64,000 nt of DNA from Leishmania infantum JPCM5 (GCF_000002875.2 NC_009399.2:236884-300883), one strand, 5' to 3'. Positions 31,701 through 41,595 are shown, counted from the stretch's first letter. Numbers and translations are program-made. Notes: generated from the sequence alone by a model not told the origin.

Positions 31701-33432
31701 CACCCGGCTACCATGATCCTGTTTTTACCTGTTCTCGAAGGTTCTCCTTCGCCATTTCGCAAACGCCTCCGTCCGGCGAACAGGAGGCGAGAAAGAGATG
31801 AGAGGGGAGTGTGGTCGCTGGACGGTAAATCAGAATGAAGAGAGCGGCGCGTCTGCGTCTCATCATCCTTTGGTGTGTGTGTGTGTGTGCTCGCAAAGTT
31901 GAGATGGGGCTAGTGGGAGTGGCTGGAGGGCGAGGGGTGTGAGAGAGCGACGGGGTAGTCAGGCGGGCGCTGGGTACAACCAAGACGGCAGGGGGGTCAC
32001 ACACACGTGCGCCGCTTCACGCTCCTGCCTTATCCTCGCAGCGAAAGCGGCAAGCGCATATTGCTGTGTCTCCCCATCACGGCGCCGTCGTCGATGTTAC
32101 ACCCCCTTACGAAGAAAAAGGTCGGGGCACGCTTCTTTCTTCGGCCTGGCCTTCTTTCCTTTCCTATGAGGCGACGTGCTTCTCTCCTACTCCCCCCCCC
32201 TTCCCGCATATGCACGCGTCTCCCTCGCGTCGCGATCTCGATCCTCTGCGCTATCGTATCTCCCTCACTTTGGATGCCTTCGTTTGATGGAGAACTCACA
32301 GCACCCTGGGAAGTGAACCGTGGTGAGGGTGGTTGGGGAGATACGCCGGGCATGCACAGTGCCTCTGCCCCCCCTCCCGCATCCCTTCACAGGCATACAC
32401 ACCACAAGCTCCATCAGCCAAAATAACAAGAGATGAAGAGAAAGCAATAACGCGCGCGAGAGCGAGAAGGCGAGACATATATTATGGGGAATGCCGACGG
32501 TCAACTCTCCTGCTTACCTCCGCACCTCCTCCGCTCTTCGTCCTGCGCCAGCAAGTGGGCGTGCACCGGTCCCTGCGGAGGTTTTTCCTTTATTGGCTTC
32601 CTTTTCGCGCGCGTGTGTGTGGATCCTTTTCGCTCGCCTTCCGCGGGGCGCATACGCGTGCGGCAAGATTCAAGGGTGCGAGGGACGGACGACGGAGGCG
32701 CTTTTCTTACATTCCCTTGCCCACTGCGAGCGATAACTGCACTTCGATCGTCAGTGCGCCTTCTGGGTCCCTCCTCCCTCGTCGCTGCCGCTATCCGTGC
32801 CCTCACAGTAAGTCCCGCGACACCCCACCCCTTCATGTATCCACCCGGTGAGACAGGAAAGTGGAAGGAAAGGTGTTTCCTCACTCCCGTCCTGTGCACA
32901 AGCGCAAGCGCATGCGGGTATGTCTGCTCTTGTATGGAGGACGCACTCTGCTCCGCCCGGTGTGGCCCTCTCGGTGCAAGCGGCACGACCGCGCACAGAC
33001 CACCCCGGAAGTCGGGTCGATGGAGACGAGTATGCCGACTCGCTCAACAGCCTCCGTGTAAAGCATTCTCTCTCTCTCCCTCCCCTCCCCTCTCCTCTCC
33101 TCCAACTCTCTCACGCGCTCCACGCGGGCGCACAGGAAAGGAAGCACTCACGCACGTGATACACAAACTAAACACACACACGTATATGTGTGTGTAGAAG
33201 GAGAGCAATTTTCATTTTTTTTCTGCTGTGGTCTACAAAAAAAGGGGTGCAATAAGTAAAAGAAATCGTAACGTACAAGTGTGCTCCGTTGTCTGTGGTT
33301 GTCTGCTGCCCCTCCCTCCTCCTTCTCCCTATCCCCTCCCGCTCATCTCTGTTCCTTCTGTGTTTTTATGATTTATCCTCTTCTCCCATTCTTTCCCTTT
33401 TCGTATTTCTTTTCGCTCCTGTACCAACAGTG
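28760..33432. other. Long spacer between the two PAM2-motif genes
   Basis: 4.7 kb. 28760-31320 is UTR-like: A10 runs, CA/TG runs and long C/T tracts, including a strong block at 29380-30430. 31480-31740 is GC-balanced and without microsatellites; I see no match to it elsewhere in the window. 32484-33197 holds a 237-codon frame beginning MGNADGQL, but its composition is Arg/Ser/Cys/Pro-rich and it runs into C/T repeats, so I do not call it a gene. 33300-33428 is the pyrimidine tract leading to the next start. Confidence 0.75.
33429..33430 (+). promoter_or_regulatory. Candidate trans-splice acceptor AG at the 33433 start
   Basis: CAG closing a long T/C tract (33300-33425). It lies only two bases before ATG 33433, so use of this site would give a 2-base genomic 5' UTR plus spliced leader. 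If an upstream AG is used instead, a 21-codon upstream ORF (33368-33433) would be included, ending in TGATG over the main start. Confidence 0.5.
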
Positions 33433-35178
33433 ATGCAAGCCACGAACCGCTATACCAGCAAGTCGCATGCCACGGCGGCGGCTGGTGGCAGTGAGGACGC
33501 GGCCGGTGGCTCAGGTCGCGATGATGCGCAGAACACTACGGCCGCCAGCTCGGACTGGAGCGTGAGGCCGTCCGACGACACCGCCGCTGAGCCAACCTCG
33601 GTGCAGACAAACAGTCTATCTCGCCTTAACCCCGCAGCCACTCCGTTCAGTTTCACGGGTGTCGGCGCGGCTGCCGCTGCAGTGGCGGCGTCCGGTGGCG
33701 ATATCACCGGAGGCAGCAGCATCTCGTCGCCGCACCACCACACAGCCATGACGTCTGGTGCCGGCATCGACGGTGGGGTGTCAGGAATGGCCGGTGGAGG
33801 TCGCGGGATGGGCAGCATGCTAAACACCAAAACGGCAGCGAGTGGCATGGACATTAACAGTCCGAACTCCTATAGCATGGTTCAGGCACAGGGAATGATG
33901 GGGATGATGCCGTATATGATGTCCGGCGGCAGTGCCGGTGGTGCCGGCGGTGGCGGCCACGGTGTCATGGGTAGCGGCCGCATGGGCACCGGCAGCCCGA
34001 ACAGCTTCCTCCCTCCTCCCGGCGAGGACACAGATCAGCAGGAACTGATGCGGCTGCAGCAGACGAACTACCGCGTCAAGATGCTGCCGCCACCGTTGAC
34101 GTACGAGGTGCACCGCAAGATATGGTCGAGGAACGAGTACGGCGACGAGGACGACAACGACGAGGATGACGTGCACGGCCCCGGCCACGGCGGTGCTGGA
34201 GGCAACGTCGATCAGGAGCACGAGAGCAGCGGTGGGGGCAGCATTGCCAACGAGGACCCCATCGATAAAGAGCAGCGTCTGGAGGCGTACAAGCAGATCA
34301 TGCTGCGCTGGTACAGCCACATCCACGTCCTGGAAGGGAAGCCTGAGGTGGCGAAGCGCCTTGTGCGCGTGCGCCGGGCCTGCCCGAGTATGGAGGAGGT
34401 GGTATACAGCCTAACACACCCGCAGCAGCCAGGTGCTGCCCTGGAGACGGAGGCGGGTGGCGATGATGAGCCCACCCCGACAGCGGTCCCGCCTACGCTG
34501 ATGGCCGCCGCGGCGCGCCGCGGTTCAGATGGGATGCCGGACATGGAGGAGATCCTTGCTACGTGGTCTTCCCGCTGCTGGAACTGGTGGCAGGAAACCG
34601 TGAAGCGCAAGCCACGGCGTGCGCGCAAGCAGGGCGAGCTGCCGATCGCGGGCGGCAACGGCGCTTCGGGCACGAACATGCCGACGACGGCGTTGCCGTT
34701 GGCCGGCATGGCCAATGGCGCCGTGATGCCGCGCAACCCCTCCTCGCGCAACATGGACATGGGAGACTCCGCAGTGCCACCCCCGCCACCGCACTTGACC
34801 GGCGGTGGAGGCGGTCCCTACACATACCCAAGCTCATACGCGAACCACGACGGCTCCGGGACGGCTGGCGGCATGCCTGTAGTGCCATCCTACAAGTCCT
34901 TCACCGACCTCTCTGAGGAGGGCATGGACGGCCCGGCTGCCACGTCGGGGTCACTCAGCCACTACTCACCTCACCATAACGACGGTGGCTCCCTCGCGCC
35001 CTCGCAGGCCCAGCCATCGCATCCGGCACTCCCCCATGACGCCTCCCCGATGGCGTCGATGTTCACCGTGAACGGCCCTCGCACCGCAACTCTGCGTGGG
35101 ACGTCCGAGGATTTCTTAGAGAATGACCACCTCACCCTCGCCTTCACCACGGAGCTGCTCAAGTCTCTGGAGGAGTAG
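33433..35178 (+). CDS. Disordered PAM2-motif protein, relative of the 26660 product
   Basis: Encodes 581 residues from ATG 33433 (MQATNRYTS); upstream codons are Leu/Ser/Phe-rich pyrimidine-tract translation. Residues 65-74, 'LNPAATPFSF', preceded by SR, fit the PAM2 consensus (L-N-P-x-A-x-x-F) by which proteins bind the MLLE domain of poly(A)-binding protein. A Gly/Met/Ser-rich region follows (about 90-190), then a more ordered part: 'YRVKMLPPPLTYEVHRKIW' (about 213), an acidic insert, 'RLEAYKQIMLRWYSHIHVLE' (about 286), and 'MEEILATWSSRCWNWWQETV' (about 371) with a basic tail. LPPP, then RW-Y, then W..WW matches the order in the 26660 protein, suggesting a shared unnamed module. Likely a cytoplasmic mRNA-binding-complex component; this is inference. 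Confidence 0.88.
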   Translation: MQATNRYTSKSHATAAAGGSEDAAGGSGRDDAQNTTAASSDWSVRPSDDTAAEPTSVQTNSLSRLNPAATPFSFTGVGAAAAAVAASGGDITGGSSISSPHHHTAMTSGAGIDGGVSGMAGGGRGMGSMLNTKTAASGMDINSPNSYSMVQAQGMMGMMPYMMSGGSAGGAGGGGHGVMGSGRMGTGSPNSFLPPPGEDTDQQELMRLQQTNYRVKMLPPPLTYEVHRKIWSRNEYGDEDDNDEDDVHGPGHGGAGGNVDQEHESSGGGSIANEDPIDKEQRLEAYKQIMLRWYSHIHVLEGKPEVAKRLVRVRRACPSMEEVVYSLTHPQQPGAALETEAGGDDEPTPTAVPPTLMAAAARRGSDGMPDMEEILATWSSRCWNWWQETVKRKPRRARKQGELPIAGGNGASGTNMPTTALPLAGMANGAVMPRNPSSRNMDMGDSAVPPPPPHLTGGGGGPYTYPSSYANHDGSGTAGGMPVVPSYKSFTDLSEEGMDGPAATSGSLSHYSPHHNDGGSLAPSQAQPSHPALPHDASPMASMFTVNGPRTATLRGTSEDFLENDHLTLAFTTELLKSLEE

Positions 35179-36070
35179 TGAGTAGAGACGGAAGCACTTC
35201 CAGCAGCGAAGAGCACGCCACCGACGTGTTTCTCAGGCTGAAGGTGAAGTGGGAATGAGACGTAACGTGTGGCCGCTGGAGTGTATCGGAGAGGGAGAAG
35301 CCAGAAAAGCGTTTGCAACCTCGTGTGAGCGCGCCACGCCTGATGCCCCCTGTGTGTTTTGTATGTTTGTTTTTCCACGTACCTACATGAAAAAAAAAAT
35401 AAGAAAGAAAACATTTTTCACCGATAAAGTAGTAAAGGCAGGTCTTTTTTCCGGTGTATGCATGCCTGTGTGCATGTGCATGTGTGTGTGTGTGTGTGGC
35501 TGCGTATTGCCTTTCTTCTTTGTTGTTGTGTGTAACGCCTCTCCTTCCGTTTATTTGTTTGTTTCCCGCCTGTTCCGAGACTTCTATCTCTAAATGCGAA
35601 AGCACCAGACTCCTCCTCCTCCCCCAACCCCACCCAGCTCCACCCACCTCCTTTGTCCTAAGGGGAGAGAGGGACAGCATCCTCCTCTCTCCCTCCCTCC
35701 CTCCCTCTATCGCATTCCCTTCCATATGCGTATAGCAGCACCTCCGAGCTTCTCTTTTCGCTTGTGTGTGTGTGTGTGTGTGCGTGTTCGAGTGCACGGA
35801 TGACACCGGCGGTGCTTCCAACCATGATGCCGCGTAAGGCGTCGGCCAGTGAAAGCGCCTGCTATCTATCTATCTATATAGATAGAACACTTCAACGAAG
35901 ACACTGTACTTATCAGACCTTGCTATGTGATGTGTGTGTGCGTGTGTGTGTGTGTGCGTGTGTGTGTGTGCAGGTGCCGGTGCCGGAGGTGAGGCGACTA
36001 CCTTATCTTTCTCTGTGCGATGTTGCTGTAGTTCGTAGATGCTTTGCTGAATCGAAGCACACACACACAC

Positions 36071-36340
36071 AACTGCGCGAGCTTAGAGCGTGCCGCGAGA
36101 CGCGTCGATGGCAGTCGTGCGAGGGTCGGGCGAAGCGGATCACAAGCGATGCCGCGCGCATGAAGGAGGTGAGCGGTGCCGGGCCGGAGGCAGGGGGTGG
36201 TAAGGCTGCGTGCACCGACGCCACACGGGTACCAATGAATAGCACTGGAACTTGCTCCTCCCCTTCCCCCCCCTCTTTTGTTTATGCCTTTGTGCAGGCC
36301 ACACATGTGCGGGGGCAGTGGTGAAGCCCTGTCGCCGCCC
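36071..36340 (-). mobile_element. 270 bp repeat, copy 2 (5'-truncated retroposon copy?)
   Basis: Identical base for base to 13667-13936. Unlike copy 1 it is not followed by reverse-transcriptase remnants; at 36341 the sequence changes to an unrelated C/T tract. Both copies are preceded by a short CA run. Confidence 0.6.
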
Positions 36341-36445
36341 TCCCCCCTTTACTCCTCACCACATCTTCCATCCCTTTCACGGCGTTTTCCGGAAAATGAA
36401 GCATTACGCTAGTGGAGTACGTGCAGTTTTTTTTTCTGGCAGGGG

Positions 36446-37255
36446 GTGCTTGGTCAGTCGAGCTTCCAAACTTCTTGCGGCATCACCGAATATGGCCGGC
36501 GGCCACGACACACAGGGAGCGACGCTCATGCGTTGAACATCAAAGGTCTTCGCACCAGGAGCACACCACTCATGCTCCCGGGGGGAGGGGGGGCGGTTTC
36601 GCCGCCGTCTACGGGAGCGGACGTGTAGCCGTTCGCGGCAGCAGATATGTCTGTCATCGGGCAAGCCATGGCTCAGATGAAGACGAGCATGGAAGCGGTC
36701 GACAAGCGCTTGTGTCACCACAGAGGTCCACCGCGAGGACAGCGACGACGGCAGTCCCAGCGGAACCGGGCGGACCGCAATGGAGGACAACGCTAGCAGC
36801 AACAGCAGCCTCCTGTTCCTACACAGCGTCCTATGCATACCGGCCTTCCGCTGTACCTTGGTTCAAAGGCTGGGTGTTTCACATCGGGGGCCCAATTCAT
36901 GTGGGACGGTGTCAAGCAGATGCAGAGCGCAGAAGCGCGTCACAACACAGAGTGACTGCGAAACTGCCAGAGGCTACGGTGTGCGTGTGCTTGTGGGGGG
37001 GAAAGGGGGGTACACGGTCGCAGCTCAGCAGACGACCCGAACAGAGGAGGAGGAAGACGCCATGCGAACCGCGGCGGCTCAAACTCAAGGCCGCAGAACG
37101 GCTTGCGGTCATTCTCGGCTCCATCGAACAGTGGCAAGGGTCGCAGCGTTGATGCAAGTGGTCTCCCATCTGCTGGTACTTTACCTGGATTCCCGCCTCT
37201 CCACCACCCCACCTCCTCATTCTATCTCCCTGCCTGTCCATTGGCGGGCGAGGTG
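36446..37255 (+). pseudogene. Possible decayed ORF, three in-frame stops
   Basis: One + frame reads as plausible protein across about 810 bp, broken by stops at 36626, 36794 and 36953. Segments include 'MSVIGQAMAQMKTSMEAVDK' (ATG 36647, coiled-coil-like), an Arg/Gln/Asn-rich basic run, 'QPPVPTQRPMHTGLPLYLG', and a Gly/Asn/Ser/Arg-rich tail ('PQNGLRSFSAPSNSGKGRS'). Composition is free of microsatellites, unlike the flanks. It could be a gene relic or a retroelement gag relic beside the repeat copy; I do not recognise a family. Stop density is lower than chance but not decisive. Confidence 0.3.
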
Positions 37256-37779
37256 AGGTATCGCCTGCGAGGTCGCCCCCGTGTCACGTGCTCCTCGTCT
37301 ATGCTACCCCTCTTGCCCTCCCTCTCTCTCTCTGTCACGCACACCCGCACACGTCACCACACCCCAGCCGGTCCGCAGCAGCGAGCGATAAGAAGAAAGT
37401 GCGCCGATGCCAACGCTGCAAGTCGGAGGCATCTGCCGGTCACTTGGGGAGCGGAGATGTCTTTTTGCCGCTCAGCGGCAGGGATTCGCGATGGCCGCGC
37501 TCGCATCGTCAAATGGTTTCTTCTACTACATCCCTTCCGTCTCCCTCCCCACCCCTCCTCCTCTTCTATGCGCCTCTCCCCATTCGTCTCTTCGGCGGCA
37601 CTGTATGGCCTCCACCCCGTGTGCTTGATGCGTGTCGTTCTATGTGTGTCGGTTCATGGACTCGCCCGTGCTCCCCTCCCTCCCCCAAGCCTATCGCTAC
37701 AGCCCTACAGCTATCGCCTGCATCTGCGTACACTTCACTCCTTCCTTCCCTCCCTTTCCGTGTCCGCATTACTATCATC

Positions 37780-40700
37780 ATGGTGCGCACGCGGGAGAAG
37801 AAGCCCAAGGGTGACAGCGCCTTCACGACGCGCAGGCAGAAGGTCGGGCGCAAGAAGCTCGCCCCTGCCACCGCCACACGGGCAGAGGTGCACGCCCGCA
37901 CCCTTCGTCTCACCACGTCTACCGCGATGTCTGCTGCCATGGCAGCGCCGTACGTGAAGGACCCGGCGGCGCACCCTGCGTCGTCTGAGACGACCTCCGC
38001 GGGCATGAAGGACAGCGAGTCCAAGAGCAAGCGCCTCATCATCGCTGTGCAGAGCTTCTCTGAGCTGCTCTCCGCGACACATCACTACAAGGCAGCGCAG
38101 CGCTCCTCGGCCTTCGCGACACTCACGCGTCTGCTGCGCATTCAGAGGGAAAAGGATAACGCCGCTGGGGCGGGGGCGGCGCGACACAGCGGGGGCGCCG
38201 CGTCAAACGTTTTCGAAGAGTACATGCGGTACTCTGCGAGCACGAATGCCACCGCAGACGCTGCGGGGGTGCCGTTCTCCTCAGGCGCCCCTCCTACACG
38301 TCTCAGTAGCCTGAGTCCACTTGAGAGGCTCAAGTCGTTCGCTGCCGCACTGGAGGCCGTCACAGACACGGACGACGATGTTCGTCGTGAGGCGCTGCAG
38401 GCACTGCAAGTTCTTGTGGACTACCAGTGGATTTCATGTGAGCGAGATGGGTCTGTTGCGCCAACGCCCTCGTCGTTTCTGGAACCGACCTCTACGCGCA
38501 AGGCTGCGGATCTCGAGCGCTGCAACGCCCGGCTCCTGAGCATGCAGGACGGAGATGGCGGCCGGAGCGGCAGCGCCGAGGTGCCAGTAGCCATCTCGGC
38601 GTCCACCTCGACATCGAGCACCTCGGTGGATCGCGTCCAGACGATTCTTCAAGCGGTGCACGTGGCTCTCACCCACGCCCTCAAGCCTGTTCGTCTCTCA
38701 GGCGTCGAACTGCTCTCCCTACTCCTGCGGGTGGCGCCGCCGTCTCTGGTGCGCGCCGCCGCGCGTGCGGTCTGTAAGCATCAGACCTCCTACTACGCCA
38801 CACCGGCTGCAACGGCAACCTCGGCAGCTGGCACGGCCACCACAGCAGCGCTGGAGGCGGCCCAGGAACGTGCCGCCACACTACTCGAGGAGGAAGAGGT
38901 GTGGATGCTGACGCTGGTGCGGCGCGTCTCTTCGCTGGTCTTGCGAACGAAGCACGTGCCGGTGCTGCCGGCGCTGCTAGGCGTCTTCCTCGGCGAGAGT
39001 GGCATTGGTGCTTCCGGCGCCACAGCCGAGGATTCTATCACCGCTGAGCTGCTGCGCACGCCCCCTTTGCTCGGTGGCGTCGTTGCATCACACGTCATGA
39101 GCGCCTCCGGCGCGAGCGACGCTGTCGATGGCAGCAGTGGCGGCGCTCTCTGGCGCTACCCGGAACTCGTGAACTCGTTCTTCGACGACGTGGCACCGCA
39201 GTGGGCGAACAACTGGAAGGAGCTGATGGAGCTGCGACTGGCGCTCTTGCGGCAAGACGACAAACTCGCCATGGCCTCAGCCCTTGCCCGATCGTTCGCC
39301 ATCGTTCTTGTTTTCTTGAAGCGCCAACAGCAGCAGGGCCTCAGCAGCAGGGCCGGGCGCAGCGGCTCCGTGAACTTCTTCTCACGGAAGCGCATGCACT
39401 ACATCAAAGCCCTCTTCATCGAGAAGATGCCGGTAACGATGCACGAGCTGCTGCTCATGCCTTCTGCTGGTGCATCCGTCGCGTCCTCCACAACAGCGCC
39501 AACAGCGGCGGCGACGGCGCCACCGAAAGCAATGAAGGCGCGCCTGGAGCTGGGGCTGGCCCTCGTCATGGTCTGCGTCCCTCTCGCTGGCACCAAGGAG
39601 GGATGGCACCTCATGCGGGACTACTTCTCCATCGTCTTTTCGCTTCCCCGAGCTACCCCACCGCCACCGGAGCCCTTCCGCTTCCCGTCCGTGGCGTTAC
39701 TGGAGATGTCGGTGCGTCTGTTTGCGCAGGCGATCCGGCTCTACCCCTGCGTTGCGCCGCAGTTCCAGGTAGCCGGTGACACCGCGGCGGTACCGCCTGG
39801 TCGAAACACGGGGTTGGGCGACTTCTCTGTGCCCTTAGTATCGTGCTCTGACGCGAAATGCGATGGTCCCCGCAGAGCGAAAAGAGACAGAGGTGACGCT
39901 GCTGGTCCTGCAGTGTCGTCGCAGGCCACCCCTTCCTTTCACCAGCACAGCACCGTGGCTGAGCGTCTGCTCACCTTCCTGCCCGCCGTGCTGACCACCA
40001 TCATCAAGCACTTGGTGCCGCGCTCGGACTCCCTCAACTCCGGCGCCGGTGATGCGGCAAGCGACGATATGGCTCTCGTGCGGCTGCTCCTCTGCGCAGC
40101 CACGATATTGGAGCGGTTCGCGGCACTTCCCGAGGACCTTTTCCGTCGCGGTGGTGCTGTTCGCAGGAAGGGGCACGGCGGTAAGACCGACGGCGGTTGT
40201 GGCGACGCANCCACAACCGCGCAGCGACTGGAAGAGGGCTTTGGCTTGGTGCCACGCCTTCTGTTCGCCCTTCGAGAACAGTCGCAGATGCGGCAGCGCA
40301 AGCCCGATGCAGTGAAGCGCGCACGTGCAGAGGATGAGGACGACGGAGACAACCACGTCGGCGACGCACCCGCGCAGACGGACGACAGCGCAGCGACGCC
40401 CGTAGTGACGCGCACCGGCGTCCTCCTGTCGTACAACGGGATTGTCGATGTGCTGGTGCACCGCTTCTTGCGGGTGCTCTGGTTCTTGAGCAGCAGTGGT
40501 CATCCTCTTCTTCATGACCGCCGCACCACCTCCACAGGCAAGGCTGCTTCCTCTCCCGCATCGACATCCGTGTCGCCCTCCGCACCCCTCGCTGCCCTCC
40601 TCACCAAGTCGATCAAGTTTCTCTTCGGTAGCGCCGGCGTATCCGGTGTGCTGCAGCGGTGCACGACCCCGACAGTGCTACTGGCGCACAGCACGCTCTT

Positions 40701-40881
40701 CTACCTCGGCGGCGGCGGCGGTAGTGCATCGAGCCCGATCGCGTTGGTAGGCAGCGCCGATGCAGTTAGCGTGGCCGCGGCAGAGACGGAGAGGACACCG
40801 ATGGCTGAGGCGGTGGAGAGGTGGGCCGATGTGCTCGGCGTGATAGGGGCACTCCGCGCCCGCGTGCACATGGATGCGTGA
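37780..40881 (+). CDS. IPI1: IPI1/TEX10-like pre-ribosome (Rix1 complex) protein
   Basis: Encodes 1,033 residues from ATG 37780 (MVRTREKKPKG). The N-terminus is the best evidence: a basic start, then 'RRQKVGRKKLAPATATRAEV' and 'ARTLRL', closely following the IPI1/TEX10 pattern 'KVGKxKxxxxNATxTxFxAKxI'. A HEAT/ARM-like helix pair follows ('FSELLSATHHYKAAQRSSAF', about residue 90), also typical. The rest is helical with Ala/Ser/Thr inserts, including 'EALQALQVLVDYQW' and 'LKPVRLSGVELLSLLLRVAP'. IPI1 works with Rix1/IPI3 in late maturation and export of the 60S pre-ribosome in the nucleus/nucleolus; yeast IPI1 is much shorter, TEX10 is about this size. One undetermined base (40210) makes codon 811 ambiguous without breaking the frame. 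Confidence 0.82.
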   Translation: MVRTREKKPKGDSAFTTRRQKVGRKKLAPATATRAEVHARTLRLTTSTAMSAAMAAPYVKDPAAHPASSETTSAGMKDSESKSKRLIIAVQSFSELLSATHHYKAAQRSSAFATLTRLLRIQREKDNAAGAGAARHSGGAASNVFEEYMRYSASTNATADAAGVPFSSGAPPTRLSSLSPLERLKSFAAALEAVTDTDDDVRREALQALQVLVDYQWISCERDGSVAPTPSSFLEPTSTRKAADLERCNARLLSMQDGDGGRSGSAEVPVAISASTSTSSTSVDRVQTILQAVHVALTHALKPVRLSGVELLSLLLRVAPPSLVRAAARAVCKHQTSYYATPAATATSAAGTATTAALEAAQERAATLLEEEEVWMLTLVRRVSSLVLRTKHVPVLPALLGVFLGESGIGASGATAEDSITAELLRTPPLLGGVVASHVMSASGASDAVDGSSGGALWRYPELVNSFFDDVAPQWANNWKELMELRLALLRQDDKLAMASALARSFAIVLVFLKRQQQQGLSSRAGRSGSVNFFSRKRMHYIKALFIEKMPVTMHELLLMPSAGASVASSTTAPTAAATAPPKAMKARLELGLALVMVCVPLAGTKEGWHLMRDYFSIVFSLPRATPPPPEPFRFPSVALLEMSVRLFAQAIRLYPCVAPQFQVAGDTAAVPPGRNTGLGDFSVPLVSCSDAKCDGPRRAKRDRGDAAGPAVSSQATPSFHQHSTVAERLLTFLPAVLTTIIKHLVPRSDSLNSGAGDAASDDMALVRLLLCAATILERFAALPEDLFRRGGAVRRKGHGGKTDGGCGDAXTTAQRLEEGFGLVPRLLFALREQSQMRQRKPDAVKRARAEDEDDGDNHVGDAPAQTDDSAATPVVTRTGVLLSYNGIVDVLVHRFLRVLWFLSSSGHPLLHDRRTTSTGKAASSPASTSVSPSAPLAALLTKSIKFLFGSAGVSGVLQRCTTPTVLLAHSTLFYLGGGGGSASSPIALVGSADAVSVAAAETERTPMAEAVERWADVLGVIGALRARVHMDA
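40193..40220 (+). repeat. Perfect 10 bp inverted repeat around ambiguous base
   Basis: gcggttgtgg (40193-40202) and ccacaaccgc (40211-40220) are exact reverse complements separated by 8 bases, the last being the single N at 40210. The hairpin probably caused a sequencing compression. Confidence 0.85.
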
Positions 40882-41595
40882 TACGGCGTCCCATGAAGCC
40901 GGAAAGGAAGACTGGTTAACGTCCTCGTCGCCAAGGTTACAGGCGTGTCGCTCACGTGCACCGCTGCCCCGCCAACAGCCCTCCCCTCTCCCCCTCTCCA
41001 GTTGTTGTTTAACTTTCCCGAATCGCTAAGGAAACCATAAGAGTCGTTCATTTCTCTGTGTACGTGTGTGCCTCATCCCTCGACGTCTACCCCGCTCCCT
41101 CCTCTCGCTTCTTTCCCTACAACTGACAGAGATCTCCAGTCGTTCGCGTGTTTGTGTGTGAAGGAGAGGGGGAAGCCTGTGATGTCTCCCGTGAGCCTTT
41201 CTCCTTCGTTGACAGAGCACTCTCTTTTCTCTCGCGAGGCTCCGTCACACCGCTCTTCCAGTAAGGGCAACGGGATCTCTGGACAGTCCTCGCCGCGGCG
41301 CCTGTTGCCCTCCCCATGGTGTGCGCCCAACGACGTGGCAAGGGCACCTGCACGCTCACCCTGAGTGTCTAGCGTCTCCTCCTCGCCATCGGCGCCGCCA
41401 CCGCTTCCTACCTTAATCTTGAAATACAGACACACGCCATTATGCACTCACTCATCCGTCTCCCCCTCGTCCTCTTTCTCTTTGCGCATCAGCTCACGCG
41501 CACGCGGACGCAGACGCTTTCCGTACGTACCCAAACCTGTGGTGAAACTCCCAGCGCCCTCGCCGACCCACGCACCCGCACACGCGCTGGCAAGC
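40882..41595. other. Short spacer / splice region
   Basis: UTR-like sequence with C/T tracts; the best acceptor is CAG at 41491-41492 after the tract 41456-41485. No ATG occurs between that AG and 41596. No gene is seen. Confidence 0.75.

Larger units (their letters stand above)
35179..37779. other. Spacer with repeat copy and decayed ORF
   Basis: 2.6 kb. 35179-36055 is UTR-like with TG, TATC (35865-35886) and C/T runs. 36071-36340 is the exact 270 bp repeat. 36446-37255 is a possible decayed ORF. 37256-37779 is pyrimidine-rich with candidate acceptors (AG at 37701-37702 and 37709-37710) for the IPI1-like gene; no ATG lies between 37710 and 37780. Confidence 0.75.

Noticed and set aside
31480..31740. 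GC-balanced block resembling a third SIDER-like element
   Set aside because: No match to either repeat pair in this window and no recognisable border; left as plain spacer.
32484..33197. 237-codon frame starting MGNADGQL (myristoylation-like)
   Set aside because: Composition is Arg/Ser/Cys/Pro-rich with no domain; third positions are not biased like neighbouring genes, and the end runs through C/T and CA repeats.
37103..37957. 284-codon frame overlapping the IPI1-like start
   Set aside because: Only its first part belongs to the possible decayed ORF; beyond 37256 it is pyrimidine-tract translation and then the wrong frame of the IPI1-like gene.
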